The notes: a model not told the origin generated them from the sequence alone. 35,106 bases of DNA from Erysipelotrichaceae bacterium (GCA_022767485.1 JALEMY010000116.1:1-35106), one strand, 5' to 3'; numbered from the stretch's first letter, positions 27,142 through 35,016 are shown. Numbers and translations are program-made.

Positions 27142-27157
27142 CATATCTAAAGATATG
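27142..27157 (-). repeat. Inverted repeat in the uppS leader
   Basis: CATATCT-AA-AGATATG is a 7-bp inverted repeat between the uppS -10 element and its ribosome-binding site. As RNA it would form a small hairpin in the leader; as DNA it would be an operator-sized palindrome. There is no T-run, so it is not a terminator. Confidence 0.5.
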
Positions 27158-27166
27158 TTATAAATA

Positions 27167-27195
27167 ATTTTACCAAAAATAGTCTCATTTATCAA
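27167..27195 (-). promoter_or_regulatory. Promoter of the uppS-prs operon
   Basis: On the minus strand TTGATA (complement of 27190-27195), a 17-bp spacer and TAAAAT (complement of 27167-27172), located between the frr terminator and uppS. Confidence 0.65.
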
Positions 27196-27235
27196 TCGAT
27201 ACTTATCTTTTTACTAAATCTTTTAAAAGAAAAGA

Positions 27236-27259
27236 AAAATGATACTTAAGTATCATTTT
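27236..27259 (-). terminator. Terminator after frr (perfect 24-base palindrome)
   Basis: AAAATGATACTT/AAGTATCATTTT is a perfect palindrome 7 bases after the frr stop, followed on the minus strand by a T-rich tract. The absence of any central spacer means the hairpin loop comes from the innermost AT pairs. Confidence 0.75.
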
Positions 27260-27266
27260 AACAACA

Positions 27267-27818
27267 TCATATAGTAGTTAATTCACTCTCTTTAGCTTTT
27301 ACTAATTGATCGATCTTTTTAGTAGCATTATCAGTTAATTTTTGAACATCATCTTCCAATGCTCTTTCTGTATCTTCAGGAATTGATTTATCCTTTTTTA
27401 ATTCTGCAATAGCATCTCTTCTAATGTTTCTAACAGCAACTTTAGCATTTTCTGCCATCTTGTAACATTCTTTAACAAGTTTAGCTCTTGTTTCTCCAGT
27501 AAGCTGAGGAATATTACAACGAATTACAGTACCATCATTAATTGGTGTAAATCCTAAGTCAGCATTAATAATCGATTTTTCAATCTCTTTTAATTGATTT
27601 TTATCGTAAGGCTTAATTACAATTTGTGTTGCATCTGGTGTTGAGATGTTTGAAACTTGATAAAGTGGAGTTGGTGTCCCCCAATAGTCAATTTCAACAT
27701 CGCGTACTAGACCAGCACTTGCTCTTCCAGTCTTCACTTTCATAAGTGATTCAGCAAATGAAGAAATAGATTTTTCCATTCTTTCTTCACAATCCATTAA
27801 AACAATATTATCTTCCAT
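27267..27818 (-). CDS. frr: Ribosome recycling factor
   Basis: A 183-residue RRF of normal length, a tRNA-like helical protein that splits post-termination ribosomes with EF-G. Signatures are VKTGRASAGLVRDVEIDYWGTPTPL (about 27-51) and the three-helix C-terminal part VRNIRRDAIAELKKDK. The usual YYGTPTPL is YWGTPTPL. It follows pyrH by 14 bases, as in Bacillus. RBS AAAGGAG. Confidence 0.98.
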   Translation of the reverse strand: MEDNIVLMDCEERMEKSISSFAESLMKVKTGRASAGLVRDVEIDYWGTPTPLYQVSNISTPDATQIVIKPYDKNQLKEIEKSIINADLGFTPINDGTVIRCNIPQLTGETRAKLVKECYKMAENAKVAVRNIRRDAIAELKKDKSIPEDTERALEDDVQKLTDNATKKIDQLVKAKESELTTI

Positions 27819-27832
27819 TTTTTTCTCCTTTA

Positions 27833-28537
27833 TTATTGAACAATTGTTCCTAAAATATCACCTTTACATGCTTTTAAGATATTTCCTTTCTTATTCATAT
27901 TAAAAACATGAAGAGGTATATGATTTTCTTTACATAAACTAATAGCAGTTAAGTCCATAACTTGCAGATTTTTTTCAATAATTTCCTGATATGAAATATT
28001 ATCGAATTTTTTTGCTAGTGCATCTTTTCTAGGATCTGATGAATAAACCCCATCAACACCATTTTTAGCAGCTAAAATAATATCACAATCCGTTTCAATG
28101 GCCCTTAAAGCAGAGCATGTATCTGTTGAAAAATATGGATGTCCTGTCCCTCCGCCAAAAATAACCACCTTGTTATTATTAAAAGCTTCTACTGCTTTTT
28201 CCTTACTAAACTGTTCAACTATTCCTTTTATTTCAAAAGATGATAAAACGACACTAGAAACGTGATTTTTGTGCAAAGCATTTTTTATTGCAAGAGAGTT
28301 CATGATGGTTGCAAGCATTCCCATGTAATCACCCTCATAACGGTTCATACCAAGTAATTCGCCCATTTTACCGCGATAAATATTTCCACCACCAACAACA
28401 ATGCCAATTTGAACATTGCATTTAATCGCTTGAGCAATTTCTTCAGCAATAGGGTTTAAATGCTCATCACAAAATGGATTATCGATACCGTTTGATAATG
28501 CTTCACCACTTAATTTCAATAAAACCCTTTTATACAT
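27833..28537 (-). CDS. pyrH: UMP kinase
   Basis: A 234-residue hexameric UMP kinase of the amino-acid kinase family. Motifs are YKRVLLKLSGEAL (2-14), VGGGNIYRG (about 48-56), and FGGGTGHPYFSTDTCSALRA (about 131-150), followed by AKNGVDGVYSSDPRKD. It phosphorylates UMP to UDP for pyrimidine nucleotide synthesis and is usually GTP-activated and UTP-inhibited. AAAAAAGGAGTGGT precedes the ATG and overlaps the tail of the intergenic hairpin after tsf. Confidence 0.97.
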   Translation of the reverse strand: MYKRVLLKLSGEALSNGIDNPFCDEHLNPIAEEIAQAIKCNVQIGIVVGGGNIYRGKMGELLGMNRYEGDYMGMLATIMNSLAIKNALHKNHVSSVVLSSFEIKGIVEQFSKEKAVEAFNNNKVVIFGGGTGHPYFSTDTCSALRAIETDCDIILAAKNGVDGVYSSDPRKDALAKKFDNISYQEIIEKNLQVMDLTAISLCKENHIPLHVFNMNKKGNILKACKGDILGTIVQ

Positions 28538-28557
28538 TTTACCACTCCTTTTTTAAA

Positions 28558-28583
28558 AAGAGTGCTTGATAAAAAGCACTCTT
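28558..28583 (-). terminator. Terminator/attenuator between tsf and pyrH
   Basis: AAGAGTGCTT (28558-28567) pairs perfectly with AAGCACTCTT (28574-28583) around GATAAA, followed by five T on the minus strand. The pyrH start is only 21 bases further on. There is no room for a separate promoter after it, so partial read-through probably feeds pyrH-frr. Confidence 0.75.
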
Positions 28584-28587
28584 AAAA

Positions 28588-29454
28588 TTACTTAATTTGT
28601 GACATTACTTCAGCAGCAAAATCTTCTTGTCTTTTTTCGATTCCTTCGCCAACAATGTAGTAAGTCATACTTACAACTTCAGCATGTACACGTGCTAAAT
28701 AAGCGCCAACTGTAACTTTATCTTCAAGAATAAATTCTTGTGATTCTAATGATACTTCTTCAGCAATCTTATTTCTTAAACCAGCATATGCTTTTTCATT
28801 TAAAGGTCTTCCTTGAGCAACTGCAGCTTCAATTCTAATCTTTAATTCTTTTTCTACATATTCAGCTGGAACATCACTTTTTCTAACATATGTTGGAACA
28901 GTAGCAACAAGTTGCATAGCAATATTTGAAGCAACTTCTTCATTACCACCTTTAACAACTACGATAGAACCTTTTTTTCCACCAGCGTGAAGATATGTTC
29001 CAAATAACTCATCATCGTTTTTGCTAACGATAGCAAATCTTCTAAATGAAATCTTTTCACCAATTTTAGCAGTTGCAGCAACAACAGCATCTGCAATTGT
29101 TTGGCTACCATCAAGTGATAAAGCATTTGCATCATCTAAAGTAGATGGCTTTGCTAATACTACTGCGTTTGCAATTTTCTTTAATAAATCTTTAAATTCA
29201 ACGTTTGCACATACAAAGTCTGTTTCACAATTTAATTCAACAATTGCAGCATCATTACCATTAACAGCAACAAATGATAATCCTTCTGCAGCGATTCTTC
29301 CAGATTTTTTTGCTGCTTTTGCAATACCATTTTCTCTTAACCAATCACATGCTTTTTCAACATCATCATTACATGCATCAAGTGCTTTTTTGCAATCCAT
29401 CATTCCAGCACCTGTTCTATCTCTTAAAATTGGAATCAATTTAATATTAGCCAT
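28588..29454 (-). CDS. tsf: Elongation factor Ts
   Basis: A 288-residue nucleotide exchange factor for EF-Tu. It has the UBA-like N-terminus with RDRTGAGMMDCKKALDAC (10-27), the nearby NCETDFVCANVEFKDL core signature, and a coiled-coil C-terminal region. Length is as in Bacillus. It lies 20 bases after rpsB, with which it is always paired. RBS AAAGGAT. Confidence 0.98.
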   Translation of the reverse strand: MANIKLIPILRDRTGAGMMDCKKALDACNDDVEKACDWLRENGIAKAAKKSGRIAAEGLSFVAVNGNDAAIVELNCETDFVCANVEFKDLLKKIANAVVLAKPSTLDDANALSLDGSQTIADAVVAATAKIGEKISFRRFAIVSKNDDELFGTYLHAGGKKGSIVVVKGGNEEVASNIAMQLVATVPTYVRKSDVPAEYVEKELKIRIEAAVAQGRPLNEKAYAGLRNKIAEEVSLESQEFILEDKVTVGAYLARVHAEVVSMTYYIVGEGIEKRQEDFAAEVMSQIK

Positions 29455-29474
29455 TAGTAGTTATATCCTTTCAA

Positions 29475-30485
29475 TTATTCTTCTGTTTTTTCAACTGGAG
29501 CTTCTGCCTCTGCAGTTTCTTCTACTTCTTCAACCTTTTTGTCTTCTTTTACAGTTCTTGGTTTTCTATCGTTTCTTTTGAAATTCTTTTGTTGATTTTG
29601 TCTTTCTTCGCGTTCTTTTTGCATTTTTGCTTGTCTTCTAGCTTCTGCTGCTTTATCTGCAGATTTGATAACATCATTCATAGAAACTTCTTCGCCTTCA
29701 TCTTTAGTGTATGCAACTTCTAAAGCAACGCCTTTTGCTTCACAAATAGCATCAGCCATAACTGCTGTAATAAGTTTTACTGAACGAACTGCATCATCGT
29801 TTGCAGGAATTACATAATCACATACATCAGGATCGCTATTTGTATCAACAATAGCAAAAACTGGAATATTTAATTTTCTAGCTTCTGCAACTGCATTGTG
29901 TTCGATGCGAGGATCAATTACAAATACTGCTTGAGGTAATTTTCTCATTTCTTTGATTCCATCAAAGAATTTTACAAGTCTTTCTTGTTCCTTTTTAATT
30001 GCTAATTGATCTTTCTTTGGATATGTTTCAAGTGTTCCATCTTCGATCATTGCTTCAATTTGTTGAAGTCTTCTAGTTCTTTTTGAAATTGTCTTGAAGT
30101 TAGTTAAAGTTCCACCTAACCATCTTTGAGTTACATAGAAAGAACCTGAACGAGTAGCTTCTTCAACAATGATATCCTTAATTTGTTTTTTAGTTCCAAC
30201 AAATAATGTTTTTCCACCTTTTTCAGTGATTGCTTTTAATGCTTGGTATGCTTCTTCAACTAAAGTAACTGTTTTTTGTAAATCAATGATGTAGATACCA
30301 TTTCTTGGAGCATAAATGTATGGAGCCATTTTAGGATTCCATCTTTTAGTTTGATGACCAAATTGTGAACCTGCTTCTAATAATTTTTTAATCGTGATAA
30401 TTGAAGTTCCTTCTTCAACTACACTTACTTCTGGTGTTACTTCTTCAGTAACTTGTTGTTCTACAACAACTTTTTCTTCTGACAT
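29475..30485 (-). CDS. rpsB: Ribosomal protein S2 with long N- and C-terminal extensions
   Basis: A 336-residue uS2; the family is usually about 230-260. The conserved core (about 27-255) includes [44 protein letters not shown] and [10 protein letters not shown]. An acidic N-terminal tail (about 1-26, Glu/Val-rich) and a C-terminal extension of about 80 residues are added. The latter is first Arg/Lys/Gln-rich (about 279-310) and then Glu-rich (315-336). Both tails look disordered. The frame is open and the start has AGGAGG, so the extensions look real. It pairs with tsf in the transcript, driven by a near-consensus promoter. Confidence 0.98.
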   Translation of the reverse strand: MSEEKVVVEQQVTEEVTPEVSVVEEGTSIITIKKLLEAGSQFGHQTKRWNPKMAPYIYAPRNGIYIIDLQKTVTLVEEAYQALKAITEKGGKTLFVGTKKQIKDIIVEEATRSGSFYVTQRWLGGTLTNFKTISKRTRRLQQIEAMIEDGTLETYPKKDQLAIKKEQERLVKFFDGIKEMRKLPQAVFVIDPRIEHNAVAEARKLNIPVFAIVDTNSDPDVCDYVIPANDDAVRSVKLITAVMADAICEAKGVALEVAYTKDEGEEVSMNDVIKSADKAAEARRQAKMQKEREERQNQQKNFKRNDRKPRTVKEDKKVEEVEETAEAEAPVEKTEE

Positions 30486-30587
30486 TTTAATTTTCCTCCT
30501 AGTTTTTTTCCTCCACAGTTTATCTTTTTATTCAACTAAGCTGTCTAACTGTGTGTGTATTGCTATTTTTAAGCCCATAGCATTAGT

Positions 30588-30616
30588 ATTATACTTTAAA
30601 GTATAAAAATATGCAA
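30588..30616 (-). promoter_or_regulatory. Promoter of rpsB with overlapping palindrome
   Basis: On the minus strand TTGCAT (complement of 30611-30616), a 17-bp spacer and a perfect TATAAT (complement of 30588-30593). A perfect 16-base palindrome, TATACTTTAAAGTATA (30590-30605), overlaps the -10 and the spacer. The leader to rpsB is about 95 bases and contains two GGAGG boxes. Confidence 0.7.
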
Positions 30617-30699
30617 GAATTAGTTTTATTAAAATCATGTGCTGGTTTTGTGTTTATTTTAAAAAAAATAAACCAATAATATAGTTGAGGTGTATTCTT

Positions 30700-31218
30700 T
30701 TGAAAACAGGAATGGTTCGCAAAATTGATGAATTAGGTAGAATAGTAATCCCAAAAGAGATAAGAAGAAATCTAAAATTAAATATGGGTGATGTTGTTGA
30801 AATATATGTTGAAGATAATAAAATTATCTTTAAAAGATTTTCCACACTTCTTGGTTTAGAAGAAGATTTATTTAATATTGCTAAAGTTATTAATGAACAA
30901 AATGGGGCGACAATTCTTTTTGTCGATCAAGATAAAATCATTGTTGGCTATGGTAAATTATCAGAAAACTATTTAGATAAAGAAATATTAAGAGAAATAT
31001 ATGAAAAATCTCATGAAACATTTTTTAATAAATATAAAGACATATCTTTAGTCTCCGATTATATTGAAGATAGACAAATATATATAACATCACTTCATAA
31101 TAAAAAAATTATACATGGTTTATTTATTGCCATAGAAAACGAACACCACTTTGAACAAAAAGATTTAGATATTATGTTACAATTTAAAAAATTTATTTGT
31201 AAACAACTAGATAGTTAA
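30700..31218 (+). CDS. spoVT: Stage V sporulation protein T (AbrB/GAF)
   Basis: A 172-residue transcription factor from a TTG start at 30700, seven bases after GAGGTG; a TTG at 30685 has no site. The N-terminal AbrB swapped-hairpin DNA-binding domain is nearly identical in pattern to Bacillus SpoVT (KTGMVRKIDELGRIVIPKEIRRNL). The C-terminal GAF-like domain (about 55-172) is divergent. SpoVT tunes sigma-G-dependent genes in the forespore. It is transcribed away from rpsB. A weak sigma-G-like element (TGTTTA-18-AATAATA, 30651-30681) and an AT-only inverted repeat (30652-30673) lie upstream. Confidence 0.9.
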   Translation: MKTGMVRKIDELGRIVIPKEIRRNLKLNMGDVVEIYVEDNKIIFKRFSTLLGLEEDLFNIAKVINEQNGATILFVDQDKIIVGYGKLSENYLDKEILREIYEKSHETFFNKYKDISLVSDYIEDRQIYITSLHNKKIIHGLFIAIENEHHFEQKDLDIMLQFKKFICKQLDS

Positions 31219-31253
31219 TCATTATTTTTGTATAATTGTCTTGGGTGATTATT

Positions 31254-31526
31254 GTGCGTCTAGATAAATATTTAAAAGTATGTCGAATATTTAAAAGAAG
31301 AACAGTTAGTAAAGATATTATTTCCTTTGGGCAAGTTTCAATCAACAATAAAAAAACAAAACCTTCTAGTGAAGTTAAGATAGGTGATCATATTAAATTA
31401 AACCTTTCAAACAAGGAAATCACCATTGAAGTTTTATCAATAGATGATAAAATTAAAAAAAATGAAGTGACTAATCTTTATAAAATAATCGATGAAAAAG
31501 AAATAAAATCTCCTGAAGAATCATAA
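31254..31526 (+). CDS. rqcP: RqcP (YabO) ribosome quality-control S4-domain protein
   Basis: A 90-residue S4-domain RNA-binding protein from the GTG at 31254 (GGGTGA just upstream); an ATG at 31236 would add six residues without a site. It begins RLDKYLKVCRIFKRRTVSKD, aligning directly with Bacillus RqcP (RLDKFLKVSRL.KRRT..K), and continues with the S4 core SINNKKTKPSSEVKIGD. With RqcH it adds alanine tails to nascent chains on stalled 50S subunits. Gene order rqcP-yabP-yabQ is conserved. Confidence 0.93.
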   Translation: MRLDKYLKVCRIFKRRTVSKDIISFGQVSINNKKTKPSSEVKIGDHIKLNLSNKEITIEVLSIDDKIKKNEVTNLYKIIDEKEIKSPEES

Positions 31527-31548
31527 GATTATTTAGGAGGTTTTTTTT

Positions 31549-31824
31549 ATGACAATAATGGGACAAACATTAAAATTAAGTGATAGGAACAATCTTGAGA
31601 TGAACAATGCTAAAAAGGTCATTAGTTTCAATACTAACGAATTTTTAGTTGATACACCTTATGGAGTATTAAAAATACTAGGAAAAGATTTATCTATTGG
31701 AAAAATGGATACTGAAAAGCAAGAATTAGTAATTAAAGGAAATATTGATTCTATCTCATATGTAAACACCAAAAATGAGTTAAACAAGCAAAAAGAAAGC
31801 ATTTTTAAAAAAATCTTTAAATAA
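31549..31824 (+). CDS. yabP: Sporulation protein YabP
   Basis: A 91-residue YabP. The match to the Bacillus protein is visible along its length: LSDRNNLEMNNAKKVISFNTNEFLVDTPYGVLKILGKDL, then the GNIDSISY segment and the C-terminal IFKKIFK. Members are needed for cortex formation in some sporulators and are related to YqfC, a SpoIVA partner. Strong AGGAGG before the ATG, 22 bases after rqcP. It overlaps yabQ by one base. Confidence 0.92.
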   Translation: MTIMGQTLKLSDRNNLEMNNAKKVISFNTNEFLVDTPYGVLKILGKDLSIGKMDTEKQELVIKGNIDSISYVNTKNELNKQKESIFKKIFK

Positions 31825-32255
31825 TGAATCTAAATGTACAATTTGAAGTCGTATTAGCATCGCTTTCTTTTGGCGTTTTATTCATGATTTTATATGATTT
31901 ATTCAATTTGCTTTTATATAGGAAAAAAGGCAAGTTTTCTCGATTGATATTAGAAATTATTTTCATGGGAACTATGACTCTTTTTTTCTTTTATATAATG
32001 TTAAAAATTGCAAACGCTAATTTAAATATCTTTATTCCTTTATTTATTTTTTTAGGAATTGCTATCTATTTTTTCTTTCTAAGAAATTCATTTTTATCAT
32101 ACTATCAATATTTATATAGCAAAATTAATCTTTATATTAAAAGAAAAAAACTATCAATAAGAGCAAAATTTGATATAATAAAGATGAAAAAAAGAAAGGC
32201 AAGAATCAAAAAGCATGAAAAGAATCTTAAATCAAAAGAAAGTAAAGTGTCATAA
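31824..32255 (+). CDS. yabQ: Spore cortex protein YabQ
   Basis: A 143-residue membrane protein with about four hydrophobic segments in the first 95 residues (QFEVVLASLSFGVLFMILYDLFNLLLY is the typical start with the conserved YD.). A strongly basic cytoplasmic tail of about 45 residues (RKKLSIRAKFDIIKMKKRKARIKKHEK) follows. YabQ localises to the mother-cell membrane around the forespore and is required for cortex synthesis. Start and yabP stop overlap (TAATG). The end of the gene overlaps a short downstream reading frame. Confidence 0.9.
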   Translation: MNLNVQFEVVLASLSFGVLFMILYDLFNLLLYRKKGKFSRLILEIIFMGTMTLFFFYIMLKIANANLNIFIPLFIFLGIAIYFFFLRNSFLSYYQYLYSKINLYIKRKKLSIRAKFDIIKMKKRKARIKKHEKNLKSKESKVS

Positions 32256-32349
32256 AAGTAAGTGGAACATCATTTTTGTGCTTATTACACTTATTTGTCT
32301 TGCAGGTATTTTTTATTTATTTTATTTATTATTCCAAATAGTGTTCTAA
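32215..32349 (+). CDS. 44-residue DivIC-position membrane protein
   Basis: A short frame starting inside the end of yabQ (41-base overlap), ATG at 32215, stop TAA at 32347. The product has a basic cytoplasmic N-terminus (residues 1-17) and one hydrophobic helix (about 18-44, NIIFVLITLICLAGIFYLFYLLF), and ends there. It occupies the place of divIC in Bacillus (between yabQ and spoIIE) and has DivIC topology, but the extracellular coiled coil is missing. SD is weak (AAAGG about 15 bases upstream), so it may be translated by coupling. It could be a remnant of divIC or a chance frame. Confidence 0.5.
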   Translation: MKRILNQKKVKCHKSKWNIIFVLITLICLAGIFYLFYLLFQIVF

Positions 32350-32373
32350 ATTCGACCAAATTATACAAAATAT

Positions 32374-32396
32374 GCATCGATAAGATGCTATTTTTT
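32374..32396 (+). terminator. Weak terminator after the yab genes
   Basis: A short GCATC/GATGC stem (32374-32378 with 32384-32388) followed by TA and eight T. The spoIIE ribosome-binding site begins a few bases later, so it may act as an attenuator allowing some read-through. Confidence 0.55.
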
Positions 32397-32416
32397 TTAT
32401 GAGGTGATTTATATTC

Positions 32417-34633
32417 ATGAAAAAAATCATTAAGTATTTTTTAGTATTTTTCCTTTCCTTTTTAGCAATTTTTTATAGGCAAGATCAAATTAATATTGTT
32501 TTAACTATCCCTCTTTTAGCTTTTTTTATGTTTAATGGTATACAATCTTTTATCGTTTCGCTTATCGGATTATTAATTGGCTCTATTTATTCGTTTTATA
32601 TATATCAAAGTTACTTATCTATCGTTTATTTGCTCATAGGATTATGCGCTTATTTTCTCTTGTATCACTTATTACTTTTATTCAACAAAAAACTAATAAT
32701 CAATTATATTGTTTCAGCAATTATAGCGATAGTTATTTCATATATTATTTACGCTATTAGCAATGATGACTTTCATTTAATCAAAGCGACAATTGTCCTT
32801 TTAAAATCATGTATTATTTGTCTTTTATTTGCTTTTTTATTAAAAAACTATTCATTTTATTTACATGTCTATAATGATGAATATAGTCCTATTATTATCG
32901 TTTCGTTAATTTTGGTTTATCTTTCACAGTTTTATGTGATTTTACCAACTATTATAGGCAAATACATCACTTTATTCTTACTTCTTTTAACTTCTCTTAT
33001 CTTTACATTAAAAAACAAGACGACTTTTGTTTTGTGCTTCAATAGCGCTATTTTACTTTTAGGTTATATCTTTTCAATAGAGTTTTTGTATAAGTATGTA
33101 TATATAATTTTGCCAACGACTGTTTGCTTATCTATCAATAAATCAAATAAAAACATCTTTAATTCCTTGTTATCTTTATCATGCTTTATCGTTTTATATT
33201 TTATTTTTAAAGACGATAATCTCGTATATTATTGTATTATGTCTTTTTCTATTTGCTTCATATTATTGTTTATTAAGAAAAAAACATTTGTTTTAAAAAC
33301 CAACGAATATTATAACCAATATATAAAAAATAGAGAAGAAATGCTATATCAACTTAAAAACTTTCAGTCTTTGTTTACTTACATGAGCAATAGTTTTAAA
33401 AATGCTAGACAAAATAGAATATTAACTAAAGCAAAAGAGGAAGTTTTTGATAAGCTATGTTTTAATTGTAGCAAAGCAGATATTTGTCATAAAAAAGGTA
33501 AGCATCTACTTTTAAATTACATAAAGGATTATATTAATGATGAATTAGATGAGGATTCCATTAGATATATCAAACATAATTGTTTAAAACAAGAAGCTTA
33601 TTTTACTCTTTTAGACAAGTTTACTAAGCATTATTTACTTAATAATTATAAAAAAGAAGAAGAATCTAAAATGAAAGAAATAATTGCCGCAGATTTTTAT
33701 AGCTTTTCTATGGTAATGGAACAATGCTGCATAAGTTTTAATAATGATAAACTTCTTTTAGCTAATCATTTTTATAAAAAACTTGATAGTATATTGAAAG
33801 ACTATCACTTTGATATCTTATTTGTAAACAATCATTCTTGCGATGATTATTACCAGTTTGATGTTGCAATTAAAAACATAAAAGTTAAAGAAATTAACGA
33901 ATTGTTACTTCCTTTAATCGATGAAGCATTACAAACAAATATGGAAATAATACAAGTTCATAACGCTACACTTTCCTCATCTTATTATATTTTGACCATA
34001 AAAGAAAAGGAAAATTTATCTATCGACTTTGCTATTAAACAGTCAAATGAAGACATAAAAGCTAATGGTGATTCATATTCAAGTCTTTATACATCTAAGC
34101 TATTCTTTTTTGCCATTGCTGATGGAATGGGAAATGGAATGGATGCAAATGAGGAAAGTAAATTTGCACTAGATTCATTATTTTCCTTACTAAAAACAAA
34201 TATGGATATCAAATCGAGTCTTCATATAACTAACGATATTATTCAATTAAAAAATGATTTTGAAAGTTATACAACGATAGATTTATTAGCGATTGATAGG
34301 AAAAAGAAAATTGCCTCATTTTATAAACTTGGAGCCTTCAATGCATATATTATTCGCGATCATCAAGTAACAGAAATTAATAATTTTTCTTTACCAATCG
34401 GCATTTTAGATAGTATAAACCCTACTGCATCGTCCTTTAAAATAGAAAAAAACGATGTTATTATCATGTGTAGTGATGGAATGATTGATGACACAAATTC
34501 TAAAATCAATTCCATATTAGAAGATATCACATATGATAATGCTAGTATTATTGTTAACTCCTTATTTTCTCACCTTATAGAAATTAGAAAAAACGATGAT
34601 GATGCTACATTAGCTGTTATAACAATACATTAA
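32417..34633 (+). CDS. spoIIE: Stage II sporulation protein E (SpoIIE) phosphatase
   Basis: A 738-residue membrane PP2C phosphatase. It has about ten transmembrane helices (1-290), a central regulatory region (about 300-540) with a Cys cluster C348-x2-C351-x5-C357, and a C-terminal PPM domain. Metal-binding Asp residues are visible at D569 (IADGMGNGMD), D687 (CSDGMIDD) and D727-D729 (DDDATLAV). SpoIIE dephosphorylates SpoIIAA to release sigma-F in the forespore, which fits the sigma-F-type promoter before spoIIQ. It is shorter than Bacillus SpoIIE (827 residues), mainly in the central region. RBS GAGGTGAT. Confidence 0.97.
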   Translation: MKKIIKYFLVFFLSFLAIFYRQDQINIVLTIPLLAFFMFNGIQSFIVSLIGLLIGSIYSFYIYQSYLSIVYLLIGLCAYFLLYHLLLLFNKKLIINYIVSAIIAIVISYIIYAISNDDFHLIKATIVLLKSCIICLLFAFLLKNYSFYLHVYNDEYSPIIIVSLILVYLSQFYVILPTIIGKYITLFLLLLTSLIFTLKNKTTFVLCFNSAILLLGYIFSIEFLYKYVYIILPTTVCLSINKSNKNIFNSLLSLSCFIVLYFIFKDDNLVYYCIMSFSICFILLFIKKKTFVLKTNEYYNQYIKNREEMLYQLKNFQSLFTYMSNSFKNARQNRILTKAKEEVFDKLCFNCSKADICHKKGKHLLLNYIKDYINDELDEDSIRYIKHNCLKQEAYFTLLDKFTKHYLLNNYKKEEESKMKEIIAADFYSFSMVMEQCCISFNNDKLLLANHFYKKLDSILKDYHFDILFVNNHSCDDYYQFDVAIKNIKVKEINELLLPLIDEALQTNMEIIQVHNATLSSSYYILTIKEKENLSIDFAIKQSNEDIKANGDSYSSLYTSKLFFFAIADGMGNGMDANEESKFALDSLFSLLKTNMDIKSSLHITNDIIQLKNDFESYTTIDLLAIDRKKKIASFYKLGAFNAYIIRDHQVTEINNFSLPIGILDSINPTASSFKIEKNDVIIMCSDGMIDDTNSKINSILEDITYDNASIIVNSLFSHLIEIRKNDDDATLAVITIH

Positions 34634-34636
34634 TTC

Positions 34637-34665
34637 TTGCAATTAATCACTAATATTGATAAAAT
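34637..34665 (+). promoter_or_regulatory. Promoter candidate for tRNA-Arg
   Basis: TTGCAA (34637-34642), a 17-bp spacer, then TAAAAT (34660-34665). The predicted start (about 34672) falls inside the spoIIE terminator stem, so this transcript would lack the full hairpin and escape termination. Confidence 0.45.
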
Positions 34666-34669
34666 TTTT

Positions 34670-34693
34670 ATGCAATGTTTTCATTGCATTTTT
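34670..34693 (+). terminator. Terminator of spoIIE
   Basis: ATGCAATG (34670-34677) and CATTGCAT (34682-34689) form an 8-bp stem with a TTTT loop followed by a T-run. It lies 37 bases after the spoIIE stop. Confidence 0.8.
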
Positions 34694-34698
34694 ATAGT

Positions 34699-34775
34699 GT
34701 CCCAGTACCTCAGCTGGATAGAGGATCCGCCTCCTAAGCGGGCTGCCGCAGGTTCAAATCCTGTCTGGGACGCCA
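34699..34775 (+). tRNA. tRNA-Arg (anticodon CCT)
   Basis: A 77-base cloverleaf including encoded CCA. The acceptor stem is GTCCCAG with CTGGGAC, the D-stem CCTC/GAGG, and the anticodon loop CTCCTAA giving anticodon CCT (reads AGG). The T-arm is GCAGG-TTCAAAT-CCTGT, the discriminator is G, and CCA is at 34773-34775. All stems pair, with G-T wobble in the anticodon and T stems only. Confidence 0.95.
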
Positions 34776-34805
34776 TCTTTGTAGTACGAAAAAACTACAA
34801 AACAT

Positions 34806-34842
34806 AAAAAGCACAGGATTTAGTAGGTCTTATGCTTTTTTT
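34806..34842 (+). terminator. Probable terminator after tRNA-Arg
   Basis: AAAAAGCA (34806-34813) pairs with TGCTTTTT (34833-34840), with a 19-base loop and trailing T. A separate AT-rich hairpin, TTTGTAGT/ACTACAAA (34778-34801), precedes it directly after the tRNA. Confidence 0.55.
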
Positions 34843-35016
34843 GCTACTATATTTTGTGGTTCGCACACTTTGCGGAATATTTGAATTCAGGAGCTGCATT
34901 TCAGCACTTTTTTCAAAAAAAGGGGTTTGAACTGTCGACTTCGCCTTAATTTCCGCATGGCACCTACAATTTAATATAAATCTTTTAAGAGAGAACAAGG
35001 ATAAATGTTCTCTCTT
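34843..35016 (+). ncRNA. Candidate structured non-coding RNA, strand uncertain
   Basis: No convincing gene is present in the 323 bases between tRNA-Arg and the next start. By hand count about 42% of 34842-34966 is G+C, clearly above the neighbouring sequence. It can form a long-range stem TGCGGAA with TTCCGCA (about 34871 and 34949), a CGCA/TGCG hairpin, a GCTG/CAGC hairpin and CTTTTTT/AAAAAAAG. It ends in a strong intrinsic terminator on the plus strand. These are the usual signs of a stable RNA in an AT-rich genome. I recognise no known class (not tmRNA, SRP RNA or RNase P RNA). A mobile-element remnant beside the tRNA is the main alternative. Confidence 0.4.

Noticed and set aside
32350-32357. 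Spo0A box before spoIIE (TTCGACC)
   Set aside because: One mismatch to the 7-base core TTCGNCA and no well-spaced promoter hexamers next to it; a single weak match in AT-rich DNA is not enough.
34795-34998. A 67-codon minus-strand frame after tRNA-Arg
   Set aside because: It starts with TTG inside a terminator hairpin, has no ribosome-binding site and overlaps hairpins and a terminator on the other strand. Its composition is unlike a soluble protein, so I treat the region as non-coding.
34843-35016. tmRNA, SRP RNA or RNase P RNA after tRNA-Arg
   Set aside because: I looked for the tmRNA tag end (ALAA), the SRP helix 8 GGAAG/AGCAGC motif and the RNase P GAGGAAAGTCC motif and found none on either strand.
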